This document shows, piece by piece, positions 22,786 to 35,034 of a DNA stretch of 64,000 bases. A program made the translations under genes and the position numbers. Positions within the stretch are counted from its first letter, which is position 1, and each line of letters begins with the position of its first letter. The DNA comes from Uranotaenia lowii (Eukaryota; Arthropoda; Insecta; Diptera; Culicidae), in the NCBI RefSeq assembly GCF_029784155.1, contig NC_073692.1, positions 14,675,752 through 14,739,751 on the forward strand, given 5' to 3'. Below the pieces are notes generated by a model. The model saw nothing but the letters and a program-made list of their open reading frames with translations, was not told the DNA's origin and made no database searches.

Positions 22786-23693
22786 CTTTGTTGATGTTTT
22801 TTTTATACTTCAATGCGAATCTAAATAAAATAAAAGTCAAATAAGATGCTTTTAGTTATTTTTATTATAAAATCATCAATAAGAAAATTTCAATCATTGA
22901 GAACATTTGGGTAGAGTATGCAATAGAGGTGTAAATGTGGTTCTCTTATCAACGGTAACTGCCACTAACTTACAAAATACTGATTCATAACAATAAAGTT
23001 TTTCTTCTTCAAACCTCGATACATTATATGATTTGTACGTCCTTATTATTTTCGAACACATTGGCGTTTCGAAAAGATACGTGTATTCAGCAAGCTTCGA
23101 TCCAACTATACCTATCTTAGATGCATTTTTAAAAGCGATTATGGACTGATCATCCGTCAAAAACCATTGATCTTCGAACCTGTTGCGTAATGTAAAACCG
23201 GTTGCTAATTTGACTCGTTCGTAGTATACTGATTTTGCATCGAAACAACTAAGCATCGGATACTGCTCTTGAGAAATTTTCGAAGAAGATTTTAAAGAAT
23301 TTTGCTCTGATAGTCGATTTATAATTTGATTTAAAGGCAGCTTCCCAGATCGTACCATTTGTTTGATTTTGTACAAGTAATTTTCAAAAGGATATGAGGA
23401 AATCGAGGGAAGTGATCCAAACCTTTTAACTTCTTCAACGACGTGTACTAAATTATGCAAATTGCTAGTAATTGACCCAAAAAATGACTCATAATTGATT
23501 ATAAATTTTTCGAACATCGTTTGAGCTACACCTAACAGATCGTGGTAGTTATCACTTGAACAAATTGTAGTTGCACAAAATAAACAAAGGGAGTTTTCAA
23601 AGTGTTCTGAATCTAACGATTGATCCAACAGACTAATTCCAACATAATGCAGAAATGTGGCACATTCAGTTGCCTTCCAGTGAGACAAACTCT

Positions 23694-25989
23694 CCCAAGT
23701 AACAATTTAAGTTTTATAAGAAACTGGAAGGGCACTTCAAAACTTTGTTATAAAACAACGTTTAGCTATATAAACCCCATTAAAACATTTATATAACAAC
23801 TATAAGTGTAAAAAGGCCCACCTACAGGAGGTTCTGAAGTGCCCATTCTAAGACTCTTAAACAATAATATGGGCTTAAAACAGTTTTAATCAAGGCTTGC
23901 TCTAGATCTCTCTAGATAATCATGTTCTTTCTGCACTGAACAAAAGGTTCGTAATTTTTTTTTATCCGGAAAAGAGTTTTACAATGGCAATAATTAAAAT
24001 CAAATAATCTTACCGAATCAAAAACTAATTGAATGATTTTTTTTCAACCACGACCCAAAAATAACCTTTCATATACATTCTAAACATCACAATCGATATT
24101 TTTGGTAACGTTATGGATAAATATGTTGCGCTTTTAATTTGATCGATTAGTTTTTCGAGAAACTTATATATAAACTGCGCGCCCTTGTAAATTTCAAAAA
24201 TAGAAGATTTTATGAGATATTTTATGGAATAATAAATTGTTCAAATTTATTTCAGCTATTGTATTCTAGTTTGCTACGTCAATATTTAATCAAATATCCA
24301 ATTAAAATAATTTAACTAGGCGCAATTGATGGTAAATAATGGTTTTTATTATAATATTCGATGAGAAATCACATTTAAACTTTCATGATTTCATTTAAAA
24401 ATGGCGATTCCTTGAAATCATCTCTTTGACTTGACGAAATCTGCTATGAATCTAACAACTCTGGATAAATGTCATTTCAAGTACAAATGTTCTTCCAAAA
24501 AACAGTTTGGCACCTTATAGAACCAAACGATCTTTTGACGGATCTTTATAAGGGTTCTTATTTCAGTGCAGCTGACGGTGCGACAAAAAAGAAAACAAAA
24601 CAATCAAGATAAACGAAAACTGCAAAATTGCGATCAAAAAATATTTTATTTATCGGTCTCGTAACTGAAAGATTCGAGTACCTTATTCTACGGTTTGGTG
24701 ATCTGGAGAAGTGGAGAAGGATTTTGCCCAGCCATCGATCGGGATCATAGCACAAAAGTTGCAGGAATGTTTCTGAATTGCGAGGTAATAATTCCTTTAT
24801 GTTTGATATTGAACGTACAGTAACATATTTTTTACATTTTATAGGTTTTTCCGCTAAATTGTATCCGGAACAGAATGTCATCATTTGTTGCGAAAAGAAA
24901 ACGTCCGCCGGAATTCTAAAACCAGCTGGGAAATCACTAAGAATCTGGGAACATAACATGAAACCTCGGAAGCAGGAAGTTTTCAATTCAAGGTAGAATC
25001 TACTGGTGCGAAATACTCGAATGCTGACTGGAACTGAAGAATGGATAATTATAACAGGAATGATTACCGGTTTCCGTGCAACGTGATTTTTCGGTACAAG
25101 CAATGGTTTTAGTTGTGAAATAAAAGTGTAGATAATGTGAAAATTATAACAAGAGTTTATTGTGAAACTAATGAGAATTTAGAAACCTGTTTTTTCTTCT
25201 TTGTTGCTGAATATATAATTGAATGATTTTGGTGGGTAGTGTCGGCGCTGTTTTCAAGAATACGTCGAAAGGTAAATCTCTAAGGGAACACTTTCATATG
25301 AACAAATCTCTAATGAACACTTCATAACATGATTTATCCGCCTCGAATGATAAAGTGATCAATATCTTAGGGTGAGCATTGACGGCACCCGGTGGAGTTG
25401 TTGGAGACGAAGTTGCATCCGGCAGACTTTGGGAACGAGTCGATAAAGTTGTTTTGGTCTAATTAATTACAATTTTCTGTTGCAACAAAAGTCCCGATCT
25501 CTTTTATCTCTCGAACTCACTTCCTCCTGGGAGATAAATTGCTAAATTTAAATATTACATTTGGTGGTAAACATTTGAGACGTGCCACACATACACATTT
25601 TGACATTTCGATCGGATTTGGACTGTCATTCTTTGTTGGTTTTCTAAATAGGTTTAATAATTGCTTTATAGTGCTCTACTGAACCAAAAAAATTAAAGGT
25701 TATAAAACATTCTTTGTTGTTGTTTTTTTTAAGGTTGGTTTTCTAGAGAGGTTTAATAATTGCTTTTTAGCGCTCTTCTAAACCAAAAAAATTGATGGTT
25801 ATAAAACCAACACAAAATTTGACAGGAGTTCTATAAAAAGATTCTATAGTGGTTTTTAAGCTATCTTAAAGGGCAATCATATAGAGTTCCTTATAAATTA
25901 CGTTACAAAGCAAACAATACTTTATAAATCCCTTATACAACAACTATTTTTTCTTATAAAACCATTCAGAGTTTAAAATGTTGCTTGGG
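23694..25989. mobile_element. Non-autonomous CCCAAG-terminus element inside the transposase exon
   Basis: Terminal inverted repeats read CCCAAGTAACAATTTAAG (left) and CCCAAGCAACATTTTAAA (right, inverted). The target duplication is TCT (23691-23693 and 25990-25992). Subterminal regions are rich in ttataaaac. A segment of about 85-105 bases is tandemly duplicated near 25635-25810. It has the same first nine or ten bases as the EnSpm-like host element, so it may use the same transposase (inference). It carries the two-exon module at 24665-24919. Confidence 0.85.
24665..24919 (+). pseudogene. Two-exon gene-like module inside the 2.3-kb insert
   Basis: A frame opens after a TAA at 24662 and runs 40 codons (through VIWRSGEGFCPAIDRD) to a donor at 24785 (gaggtaata). 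A tttatag acceptor leads into 25 more codons in phase 0, ending KRKRPPEF then stop. AATAAA follows near 25120. I do not recognise the protein. A minus-strand frame of 181 codons (24558-25103) overlaps it and has no known motif. Confidence 0.35.
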
Positions 25990-28184
25990 TCTCTATGCTG
26001 CGAACTGCACGATGTATTTCGATTGGTAGTCTGATACAATTGAGCTTCGATGATATCATGCTTTTTTCGTAGGAATTCCATCTTTTTCCATTATTACCAA
26101 CCGTGTAATTTTTAAGCAGTTTTTTCATTACCCCTAAATGCAAAAGGTGTAACGAATCAGCCACGATGAAATCTTCGATCATATCAATAGGCAATTTTAA
26201 AATTGGTGAGGAGATTTTTACTGTTTGATTGCTTCCTGCTATTCGTTTCTTTTGGTAATGCTCTTCGTACAATCCATCTCGGAAATCCTTATCTGTGCGT
26301 TGTGGTGCAAATGTTTGGGGGAAAACATTGGTTCTCATGGAAGTGGAATATTCACCGATGGTACAACATTTCAAGCATCCATGCTTTGAATTGAAGTTGA
26401 CAACACCTGTAAACAAAGACTCATTAATTTTTTTTGTCAAAAATGAATGATGATTTGAATATTATTTTTGACCAAACCTTTAACAAACGCACGAGCAGGA
26501 GAATCGCAAATAAAAGCTCGAATCCGAATCTCTAAGAGGAAATTGTTGATGATGATTCCGTTTTTCAAAATTTGAACCGCCTCTTCAACAAAAGGTTCTA
26601 AAAACTCTTCTATATTGCCAGGTTTTGTTTTCCCTTCGTAAATTCCTATGACCAAAGGTGAAATTTCCGGATGATGGGCAACATTAAACAGAATTGGCCA
26701 TACTTGCTCTGTTCCATTGTTATATAAGGGTAATCCATCGATATTGACATTGATGTCTATAGTTCGATTTTTGTTCAAATTGCCGAATGATGATTGCAAA
26801 CAAACTCCTGAAATTGAAATCAGTTTTATAAACTATATTTTAAATACTATTATTTCTTACCTATTCCGTTATGCCAGTACTTTCCTCCTTGAATATCATA
26901 AATATCGGCTTCAAATCTGGACGTCGAGAGAAGTTTTCGTGGATCTTTTGGAATGGAAAAGTCTTGAGAGTTGAGCCTGGTTAGCAGTGGCTTCAGAGTT
27001 CGATGCGGGACATTGTACTTGATACTCCAGTTCCGAAGAAATTCGACCAAAGTGTCAGAGCAAGTGGAGTCTTCATCCTCGCTTGATTCACCATCGTCCG
27101 GGCTGTAATAATCGCTTTCTTCTTCAAGCCGGTTCTCTTCCATTCGAAAAAGTTCTTCAGTGTTCACTTCACATATTTTTGAAGAGTCTTCGTGGAATGC
27201 TGGCAGCAGCAATCTATCTTCCGAACTATCCGTTTCCGTTGGTTTCTTGACAAGACGATTTTTACGGCCACACAATTTTCCCGATTTGATCCCGATTGTG
27301 GATCTAATTTTGAATTTTTTTGTATCGGTATCACCATTTTTATACTTATTTAGCAGTCTCCGATAGGATCCACTTTTCAAAATTTTTTTCCAATTACCGC
27401 GATTCATTTGGATTGAAAGAAAATATACAAATTTAAAACCGAGACCGACCGATCAAATCGACGAAAATGTAAACAAAACAATGTTTTTCTATCAAACTCT
27501 ACACGCAAAAATCGATTTACTTATTTATTCACGCTAATTTTTTTTTGCATGATATTAGCTTCTTATAATGCTGATACAGTGCTGTGAAGTTATTCATTTT
27601 CCACTTTAGTGCATTGAAGTATTTGATATGCTTATAAAGAGCGAAGGGGCATTTGATTTGCAGATATAGAGCTACAAAGCATAACGTATGCTGATGTATA
27701 GCTTTGTGGCCTTCAGTTTGCTAATTTAGTGCTATACAAATGCAAAGCTTTAGTGCTTATGGTTACTTGGGAATCTTATTCGAAAAATTCCCATATACAT
27801 CGAACGAAATTTTTGCGTTTGTGTGCGTGCGCTTTAAGTACGCGTACTGTAAATAGTTTGATGATTGGTGAACATCATTCTTTAGCATTAAAAAAGCTTT
27901 GAGTTTATCGTCTATTAGCAGTTTAACGATATAATCTAATAGTTTTTTCAATGGTTACGTTATATGAGGCCATCAAAAAAACAGTAATTTTAGTTTAAAC
28001 GGTTCGTACACCGATTTCCGTAACAGTTCGATAAAGCGTTTAAAATATGCCTACACATGTTCATTCTAGAAACAGTTCAATTCGTTGGAAACGTTATTCA
28101 TTAGCGTTTTAGAAACCATACCCTAACTGTTTCTAGAACAGTGTCTCCATATAGAGGTTTTAATAGTTTTAAACAGTAACATAA

Positions 28185-28684
28185 NNNNNNNNNNNNNNNN
28201 NNNNNNNNNNNNNNNNNNNNNNNNNNNNNNNNNNNNNNNNNNNNNNNNNNNNNNNNNNNNNNNNNNNNNNNNNNNNNNNNNNNNNNNNNNNNNNNNNNNN
28301 NNNNNNNNNNNNNNNNNNNNNNNNNNNNNNNNNNNNNNNNNNNNNNNNNNNNNNNNNNNNNNNNNNNNNNNNNNNNNNNNNNNNNNNNNNNNNNNNNNNN
28401 NNNNNNNNNNNNNNNNNNNNNNNNNNNNNNNNNNNNNNNNNNNNNNNNNNNNNNNNNNNNNNNNNNNNNNNNNNNNNNNNNNNNNNNNNNNNNNNNNNNN
28501 NNNNNNNNNNNNNNNNNNNNNNNNNNNNNNNNNNNNNNNNNNNNNNNNNNNNNNNNNNNNNNNNNNNNNNNNNNNNNNNNNNNNNNNNNNNNNNNNNNNN
28601 NNNNNNNNNNNNNNNNNNNNNNNNNNNNNNNNNNNNNNNNNNNNNNNNNNNNNNNNNNNNNNNNNNNNNNNNNNNNNNNNNNNN
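28185..28684. other. Assembly gap, 500 N
   Basis: Exactly 500 unknown bases. The right end of copy A should lie here. True length may differ. Confidence 0.99.
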
Positions 28685-28831
28685 CTACTAAATTTTCCAT
28701 GGAGTGTGTCTTATGAGATCTAAAATGAACGATTCTGAAAGAAAAACCAAAGTTTTTGCGATATTTATGTTAAAACGGCGAACGACTTTTATTGATATTT
28801 TTCACTTGCACCCTTCTGATCCCAAGAATGA
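28685..28831. other. Short stretch between gap and nest
   Basis: Noncoding. It contains a copy of CACTTGCACCCTTCTGATCC at 28803, the same motif that forms the termini of element U. Confidence 0.4.
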
Positions 28832-30747
28832 CACTTGCACCCCTCTGACTCCAAACAATATGATAGCATCCTTTTGGAACCTGTATGTAACGAGTATTTT
28901 CAGTATGATACTAGATGTTTTGTTTTTGTTCACACATTTAATTTTCTGCGTTTTCGGGCTTCAAATTTCTATGCAACTCATAATGAACGAGGTTTGCAAG
29001 TTCCACTATCCTAATTCCCAGAATTTGTTGAAAACTTTCAATCTCTCTTTTTCCTTAATGGATACACAAGAATACCTGCATATGTGTTCATTCATTAGAA
29101 TTAACTTTTTAGCTGGTCGCTTTTTCCGGTAGAACCAACGTACGCTTCCCTTTGGTTTCGTAGCTTTTTTCGCAAGATGAGTTCCCGCATACTAAAAAAC
29201 CGTATTTTCAACAGTCGCTACGATACTTCTACGGTTTCAGAAATAGTGATTGTATCTGTAAACGTACACTGAACCCAAAATCACACTTAAAATACACTTG
29301 ACGTTTCACTTAAAAGTGGGAGTTCAGTGAATTTCTTCATTTCAAGTGGCTCATGTAGATTTCACTTACCCGTCACTTATGTTTCAAGTGACCGAATCAA
29401 TGTTCACTAACTCATCACATAAGTTTTAAGTGACTGTCACTTGAAATTCCTCTGAAAATCCACTTACTTCGCCGCTCACTTCAATTTCATTACATTCTCA
29501 CTTAAAATTCACTTGACCCGTCACTTAATTGTCAAATTCACTTGATCGGACACTTAAAATTGAAATGAATGTACAGGTAGCGAATGACAGCCATGTTGTG
29601 AAAGATTGTTTTTATTATGGAAACATAACAGAATTGTGTATGAGCTGGTAGGTGCAGAAAAAGACCCGAATAGAATTGTATGATGAAAAAACCATGAATT
29701 CCATATTCACAAACCATTAATTTCATGGTCTACACAATGCTTATTATCGTCCACGATACCGTGAATGCACATAGGAATTCATAGTTTCCGACCATACATT
29801 TCACTGTTTTGGCGAAAATAACCATGAAAAAGGGGTATTGTTATGCAGCGTGACCATGAAAAAAATGGCGATTTCCCATACATTCGGAAGCTCAAAAATA
29901 TGAAATTCATGGTGATAACAGCTTCCACTTTTTCATAGTAAAACCATGGAAATCCGTTTATTTACATTGTTTTAACTAAGATGAAAATCAAGGTTTTTCT
30001 ATGGTCTGTAAGCATTGTTTAACCGTGAAATTTCATGGTTTTCTTAAGTAAGATTATTTCTTTTTAATATTTTTTACACTTAAAAAATCAACTTGTTTTA
30101 CTTTTATGGCACATTTTTTTTATTAATTTAAGGAAGTTTCGAAAAAGTTTTAAATAACTCGTCACTTTCCTCGTCACGGGAAGCACCCGCACTACAATAG
30201 CAGCAACTCGGCGAGCCCATCTGTCCATCAACCCATTTCCTAGGACACGGCTAGATTCCTGTCAGCACCAGATCCCGCAAATACCAAAACATCCGTTACG
30301 GGTTATTCCTTGGACCATCATTTTGTCCATTGTCATTTTGTGCGGCTCTCACTTGAAACAGGAGTAGGGGAATTATGCATATTCCGGTAGCTGCTGGAAA
30401 AAAGTGAGAATTCTTAATCAGTTTATTTGTCAGCAAATCAACCAATATGTACAATAAAAGTACTCACCATCATCCCAAAAGTTCGCCTTTCGCCTTCCAA
30501 TCCGCATCTGGCCAGTTTAATAGCGAATTTTGTCAGGATTCACGGATTTTTAACGTGAAAACTGAAGCAAAATATTTATCCCGGAGAAAATGGCGCGCGC
30601 GTTGACACGAAAAATTTTCGCTACACGAAAAATTTCAAATGTGTAAAAAGAGCAAAAATTTACCAATTAGTTTTTTGGTTTGGATTTACATTTAACCATG
30701 AAGTACACTGTAACAATAATAATCACAAGAAAATTATTGTGATACCG

Positions 30748-32179
30748 CCCGCATAAATGAGGATTGTTACCGAACGATCTCTCAAATAGTAAAAAGACGA
30801 TTTGATGAAGTGTAAAAAAACGCTTAGCAAACGATTATTCAAACTGTGAAATACATTAGTTGAATCGTGAATTCCAAATTCACATTATTTTAAATATGTC
30901 GTTAGGTTATGTAATTGTTAAAAACTGTTAAAACACTTGTATGGAGGAACTGTTCTACATGCAGTCCAGGTTTGGTTTAAAAACCGATTGTGGAAAATGT
31001 ATTTAGATCATCGGATTGTAATCGTTATAGTTATTTCGAGGAGCTCTCAGCCCTAAACGCTTACGTGAATAGTTCTTTAACGATTTGACTTTCATTTATT
31101 CCAACGTTATTCAAACCGTTTTATAAATCGTTCGTGAAAAGAGCACGCACACAAACGCAAATTTTTATGTATATGGGAGATTTTCGGATAGGAATACAAA
31201 ATATTTTCTTATTGTATCATTATATTTTATTTCTTTGAATATTACCATCTATTTGCCGCATTTTGTCGTGCTTCCTGCTGTTCAATATTTCATACAGCAT
31301 GCCCTGTAGAACGTCCCAAAGGTCCGGTGCCAAGCAATCCATAGCACGGATGGAACTGTGGGGGGTTCCTGTAGCGTAACCTGGAACGGAAGTAACGGAG
31401 TTATCGGATTTGCTTTAAGAAGATTTTAATTTTCACTTACCTGATATACAAAGTTCATCGTGCGTCTGCAATCGCTTATAAATTTTAATATTCCAGCGTA
31501 CTGATTGCACCTGCTCCAGCAGGCTGAGTTTCAATTTTCCGAGCCGCTCACGTAGCGAAAAGAAAACAAATTCTCCCGGCGTAACAATGTCATAAAACGA
31601 AACGTTTGCTTCAGTGGTGCCAGATACAATGTTTTAACAAGATTTCTATGAATGTTGAGATGCAAAATTTTAAGGTAAATATTTTAAATGATCAGGATGA
31701 TTATGGATAGAAATTTGAGATTATTTAAGAAACATTAATGAGTTATTGATTCCAATAAGAAATTCCGTTCAATACAAATCAATGTTTCATGTAAACACCA
31801 ATTTGATGTTTCTATGTCTTCAGTTTGTACCTATGGTAGAACACGCATAAAATAATGCGTACTGATTTTTCGCAAAACTATTTGGCATCTTTGACCAGCG
31901 TTTCGTTCATTTTTGACATAACTTATGAACGGTATGGTTAACAGTTTGAGATCAATTTAACGGTTACAGAAAAATTGAAGGAAATCGTTCATACCATTGT
32001 ATCATCTTTCCAGATACCATCACCTTTTTACATGAAGGTTCATGTTTCGTTTTTATCGTTCAAATTTTTCGTTGAAGTAAAGTTTAATGAAACATCTACG
32101 TTTACAGAGACAATCACTTTTTCTGAAGCTGTATATGTATCGTATAGACTGTTTGAGATATAGTTTTTTCGTATGCGGG
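30748..32179 (-). mobile_element. DNA element copy B, CCCGCATA termini, 1432 bases
   Basis: Ends are CCCGCATA and TATGCGGG with duplication CG (30746-30747 and 32180-32181). The empty site is visible in S2 (gataccgtacttc). It is the only complete copy whose empty site can be read, so it defines the family's exact ends and its 2-base target. It carries the clearest two-exon module on the minus strand. Confidence 0.9.
31220..31633 (-). CDS. Two-exon gene-like module of copy B, 117 codons
   Basis: Read on minus: exon 31633-31441 (after a TAA) ends ATATCA G-gtaagt. Exon 31380-31220 starts after ttccag and rejoins in phase 1, running to TAA. Segments are EANVSFYDIVTPGEFVFFSL, RERLGKLKLSLLEQ and MDCLAPDLWDVLQGMLYEIL. 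There is no ATG at the start of the frame, so it is either missing a 5' exon or is a captured internal fragment. The first segment vaguely recalls the start of a Tudor domain. The same intron position is found in copy A. Function unknown. Confidence 0.5.
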
Positions 32180-33553
32180 CGTACTTCTGTCATTTTCGGC
32201 AACTATGAAATATTTTGAATTTACGATATACTTCACGGTGACTTTGAAAATTATGGTGATTTCATAATATAATGCGGTTGAAAGATATTTAGAAACTACG
32301 ATGAAATTGATTGTTAAATTGAAAATCATTGTTCAGTTATCTTAATACCATGGTCTTTGCTATTCGGGGAGTCATTTATATAAGTTTCATAACAATTATA
32401 TACTTCCAGAGCCCGAGAAAAATATCCTGTGAGGCGGATAATATGTCGTAGTGCAACTATTCATCCGAATGAGGGGCCAAAATATGAATCGGCAGAAGTT
32501 GTAACTTCTACAGAGCAACTATGAATAAATTGGCCATGGTGGGAAATCTTTGTTGGATGTAAGTTGTGATAAATTTTCAATAATCAAAATATTTCAATTT
32601 AATGTTTATTTTTCTTTCTGTCCTTCAACACAGGTTTCGGAAATGCTTCCCGATGGTATTTTTATTCTGAAATTTTCAAGAACAGCCCGCATAATCAATT
32701 ACAATATATAGAGAATATTCTATATTGTCTCTAAACGTTATCGTTTATTGTAAAGTGAACAGTATATGTACAATAACACAGACCATATTAACAATCTGTA
32801 TTATGATTATCTGTTAAAGTACCATATGGGGAAAGGGCTGTTAAGCATGTTTACCATTCAAAAAGAGCGATTTTTTCGAACAAATATTTCATGCTACATT
32901 ATTGGATACGGTTAAAATATCATCCACTTTTGGCGAGCAAAACAATCTACCTGAATGTTCTAGCTACGTTGGAATACAAAATCATAGATTTCATCAACTT
33001 CAATGGATATAGTTTGCTTATAGTAGTTTGTAGTAAAAATAACGCTCAATCATACGTTCCGCATATTGTAAAATATTTTTAAAAAGAGCTTCCCTGTACC
33101 ATAACCAATATAGTTCCAATTCTTTCCCACAAAAAATAAAATAAAATTAAAAAATTTAAATGTTGAGATTTTTATTTTTTATTTCTGATATTATACATGG
33201 ATTATACAATCTTACCTATTTGTGCAGATCTGCATTGTTCAGCCTTTCAGTAGATTTTTTTTCCGCTCTCCGCTCAGCAGAGATCTTTGTTTCTGTAATT
33301 TCATTAGTTTTATTTAATCTCACTAGTTTTTATCGATAATATAATATAGTTTTACTTACTTTTCGCGTTCTGTGTGTTTTTCTCAGCGTGATTCTTTTTT
33401 TTCGGAGCCATTTTGAACACAGTTTTCAGTTCCGAACCTGGCGTGGGGTTGCCGACACAAATTTTAACGAAGTGAAGTGAAAATTAGCAGATGCTGAACC
33501 CAAGAGCGAAAAAATGCATAAGCTCACAACTACATCTTAAAATAACAATATTA

Positions 33554-34466
33554 GGGGAGGAGCGGGCTATATGCGCCTATTAAGCAGAATACCGATTAAA
33601 TTAAATATGTCATCGAATATGTGTACAAAAACTATATAAACATGAGTAGACATCTGTTTTCTATATATTGGAGTAATTTTTATGTTGAAATCTCCTTCGG
33701 ATTTTGAGAAATCGATTTTACTATAACTGTTGTCAAAATTGACGAACCTCAAACCGTGCGGGCTAAATGCGCCTATTTATGTTTTAGGCAGAATTTCTGT
33801 ATTTTGGCAATATTTCCGCTCAATTTCATTGGGAATGCTTGAAACTGATAATTTGCATACAACAAAGTTGAAGATTTATAAAAAAATTTCCTTTAAGTAC
33901 TTTGTACAATAAAACAAAAGTTAGGGTTTTCATATTATGGAGGCAATTCATCCATAAGAAAAAAATTATCATATCTGTTTTGAGATCTTCAATTCTATCT
34001 TAAGGTGTTAATTAGAGCTTAAAGTCGAAGTTTTAATGATAAAAATCATTTATTTATTCTTTTGAACCTGTTATTTTAGGATAGTGGCATTTTACAAACA
34101 TGATGGGGGCATACAAAAACACTCTCTTTTTCCACTTTCCAATCATTATGAAACCATCATAAAAGCTTAAATTTGTTTTACTTGTAATGTTCATTTGAAT
34201 AAGAAACAAAAACCACCCAACTTTAAGTTTTGAGCATCTTTACGTAAAATTTTTAAAAGTCAAAATAATACATCAAAAGGTAACAAAACCTTGTATGATT
34301 TTTTTTAATTTTTTGAGTTGGTTTATTCATGAAATTCTTTCTTGCCTTTTGTTCTAAGCATATTTCGCTCAAAATGCATTGATTAGATATGTTGTCTTGT
34401 CAGCCATTTCGTCAAACGGCCGTAGGGTCATTTAACCCGATAGGCCCATTTTAGAAACCTTTCCCC
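33554..34466. mobile_element. TA-target MITE-like element with GGGGA termini
   Basis: GGGGAGGAG at 33554 and inverted GGGGAAAGG ending at 34466, each bordered by TA. A block gcgggctaaatgcgcctat occurs near 33564 and 33757. A cytosine-rich counterpart (acccgataggccc) lies near the right end. No transposase. Confidence 0.5.
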
Positions 34467-34879
34467 TAGTTATTATCCGCAAGAGGTGAAATGATAACGA
34501 CTTGTCTAACTCATACAATGTTGTCAATGTTGTTTTTTTTTTAATTTAATGTCTAAGGGCATCCGCAGCAATCGCGAGCAAAGTGAAAATGCTCACGAGT
34601 TTAATCACTTCCATACCGCACCGGGGGTTAGTATGAAGGTGAGCAAAATAGGGCCGATGCCGTCGGGACCGACGAAATCACCAAATTTGCTCACTAGAAA
34701 GGGGCGAGAGCAAACATGCACTGAAAAAAATTCTACCGTTTTGAGCAGAATTAAACAAACGATGTCGCAGCGTGTAGATGTTTGTTGATATTTATTTTAA
34801 GAAAAAACTGTATCAGATTAAAATTGTGGATGGTTTTTTTTGGAATTACCAGTTAAATTTGCAATTTCGTTACATTTTT

Positions 34880-35034
34880 TCGGGTTTTTCCAAGAATTGA
34901 ACGAGAAAGTGTACATGCTGGTTCTGATGGTGAGTTATTTATTTTGTATTTTATACTGTTTTGGAATTTTTTCTATCTATGAATTTTGATAACATTTTTT
35001 CCTTTCTCACTCAATTTCAGATAAACAAACTTGA
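34880..35034 (+). other. Exon-intron remnant upstream of the GatA-like fragment
   Basis: A short coding-looking piece (GAATTGAACGAGAAAG onward) ends at ctgatg-gtgagt. A tcaatttcag acceptor follows at about 35020. A stop in the GatA frame separates this from the fragment, so they may not belong together. Confidence 0.25.

Larger units (their letters stand above)
22894..27407 (-). pseudogene. Tnp2-like (EnSpm/CACTA) transposase gene, broken by an insertion
   Basis: There are three exons on the minus strand: 27407-26861, 26807-26478, and 26406 down to the stop at 22894, the last interrupted by 23694-25989. Junctions are GT-AG and phase 1. Motifs known from animal Tnp2-like transposases are CDSPARAF before intron 2, CLKCCTIGEY, IEDFIVADSLHLLHLGVMKK, HWKATECATFLHYVG, and FGSLPSISSYPFENYL. 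An acidic linker lies in exon 1. Subtracting the insert and one TCT copy leaves about 696 codons without a stop, so the gene was coding when hit. Here the frame is interrupted by the insert, so this copy should make no full transposase unless the insert is spliced out. Confidence 0.8.
20998..27771. mobile_element. EnSpm/CACTA-like DNA transposon with two convergent genes
   Basis: The ends are exact inverted repeats CCCAAGTAACCATAAGCAC, followed by subterminal copies of tagagc/agcac-type motifs on both sides. The target duplication is AA (20996-20997 and 27772-27773). Length is 6774 bases, or 4475 after removing the internal 2296-base insert and its 3-base duplication. Contents are a DUF4806-like gene on plus and a Tnp2-like transposase gene on minus, with 3' ends about 110 bases apart. 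Two-base duplications and a Tnp2-type transposase fit animal EnSpm/CACTA-like elements, although the terminus is CCC rather than CACT. It sits inside copy A. Confidence 0.88.
4982..28184 (+). mobile_element. DNA transposon copy A, CCCGCATA terminus, split by two insertions, right end lost in the gap
   Basis: It starts CCCGCATACTAAAAAAC and can be followed against the related copy B (reverse complement of 30748-32179). The matching pieces are 4982-5443, 19822-20997 and 27772-28184. The gaps between pieces are exactly the LTR retrotransposon (duplication AGTT) and the EnSpm-like element (duplication AA). Shared landmarks are the agagatgccaga segment near 5270, a two-exon module near 20678-20873 and the segment gcgtttgtgtgcgtgcg near 27815. 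The remaining right end, about 160 bases by comparison with element E, would lie in the N gap. No transposase gene belongs to it, so it is non-autonomous. Confidence 0.7.
29665..32368. mobile_element. DNA element S1, CCCGAATAG termini, interrupted by copy B
   Basis: CCCGAATAG at 29665 and CTATTCGGG at 32368, duplication GA on both sides. Length 2704; minus copy B (1432) and its 2-base duplication leaves 1270, exactly the length of the sister copy S2. The compared stretches look identical to S2, so one of them is recent. Confidence 0.88.

Noticed and set aside
24558..25103. 181-codon minus frame as a gene of the 2.3-kb insert
   Set aside because: Hydrophobic, featureless, opposite to a better-supported spliced plus-strand reading; kept only as a remark.
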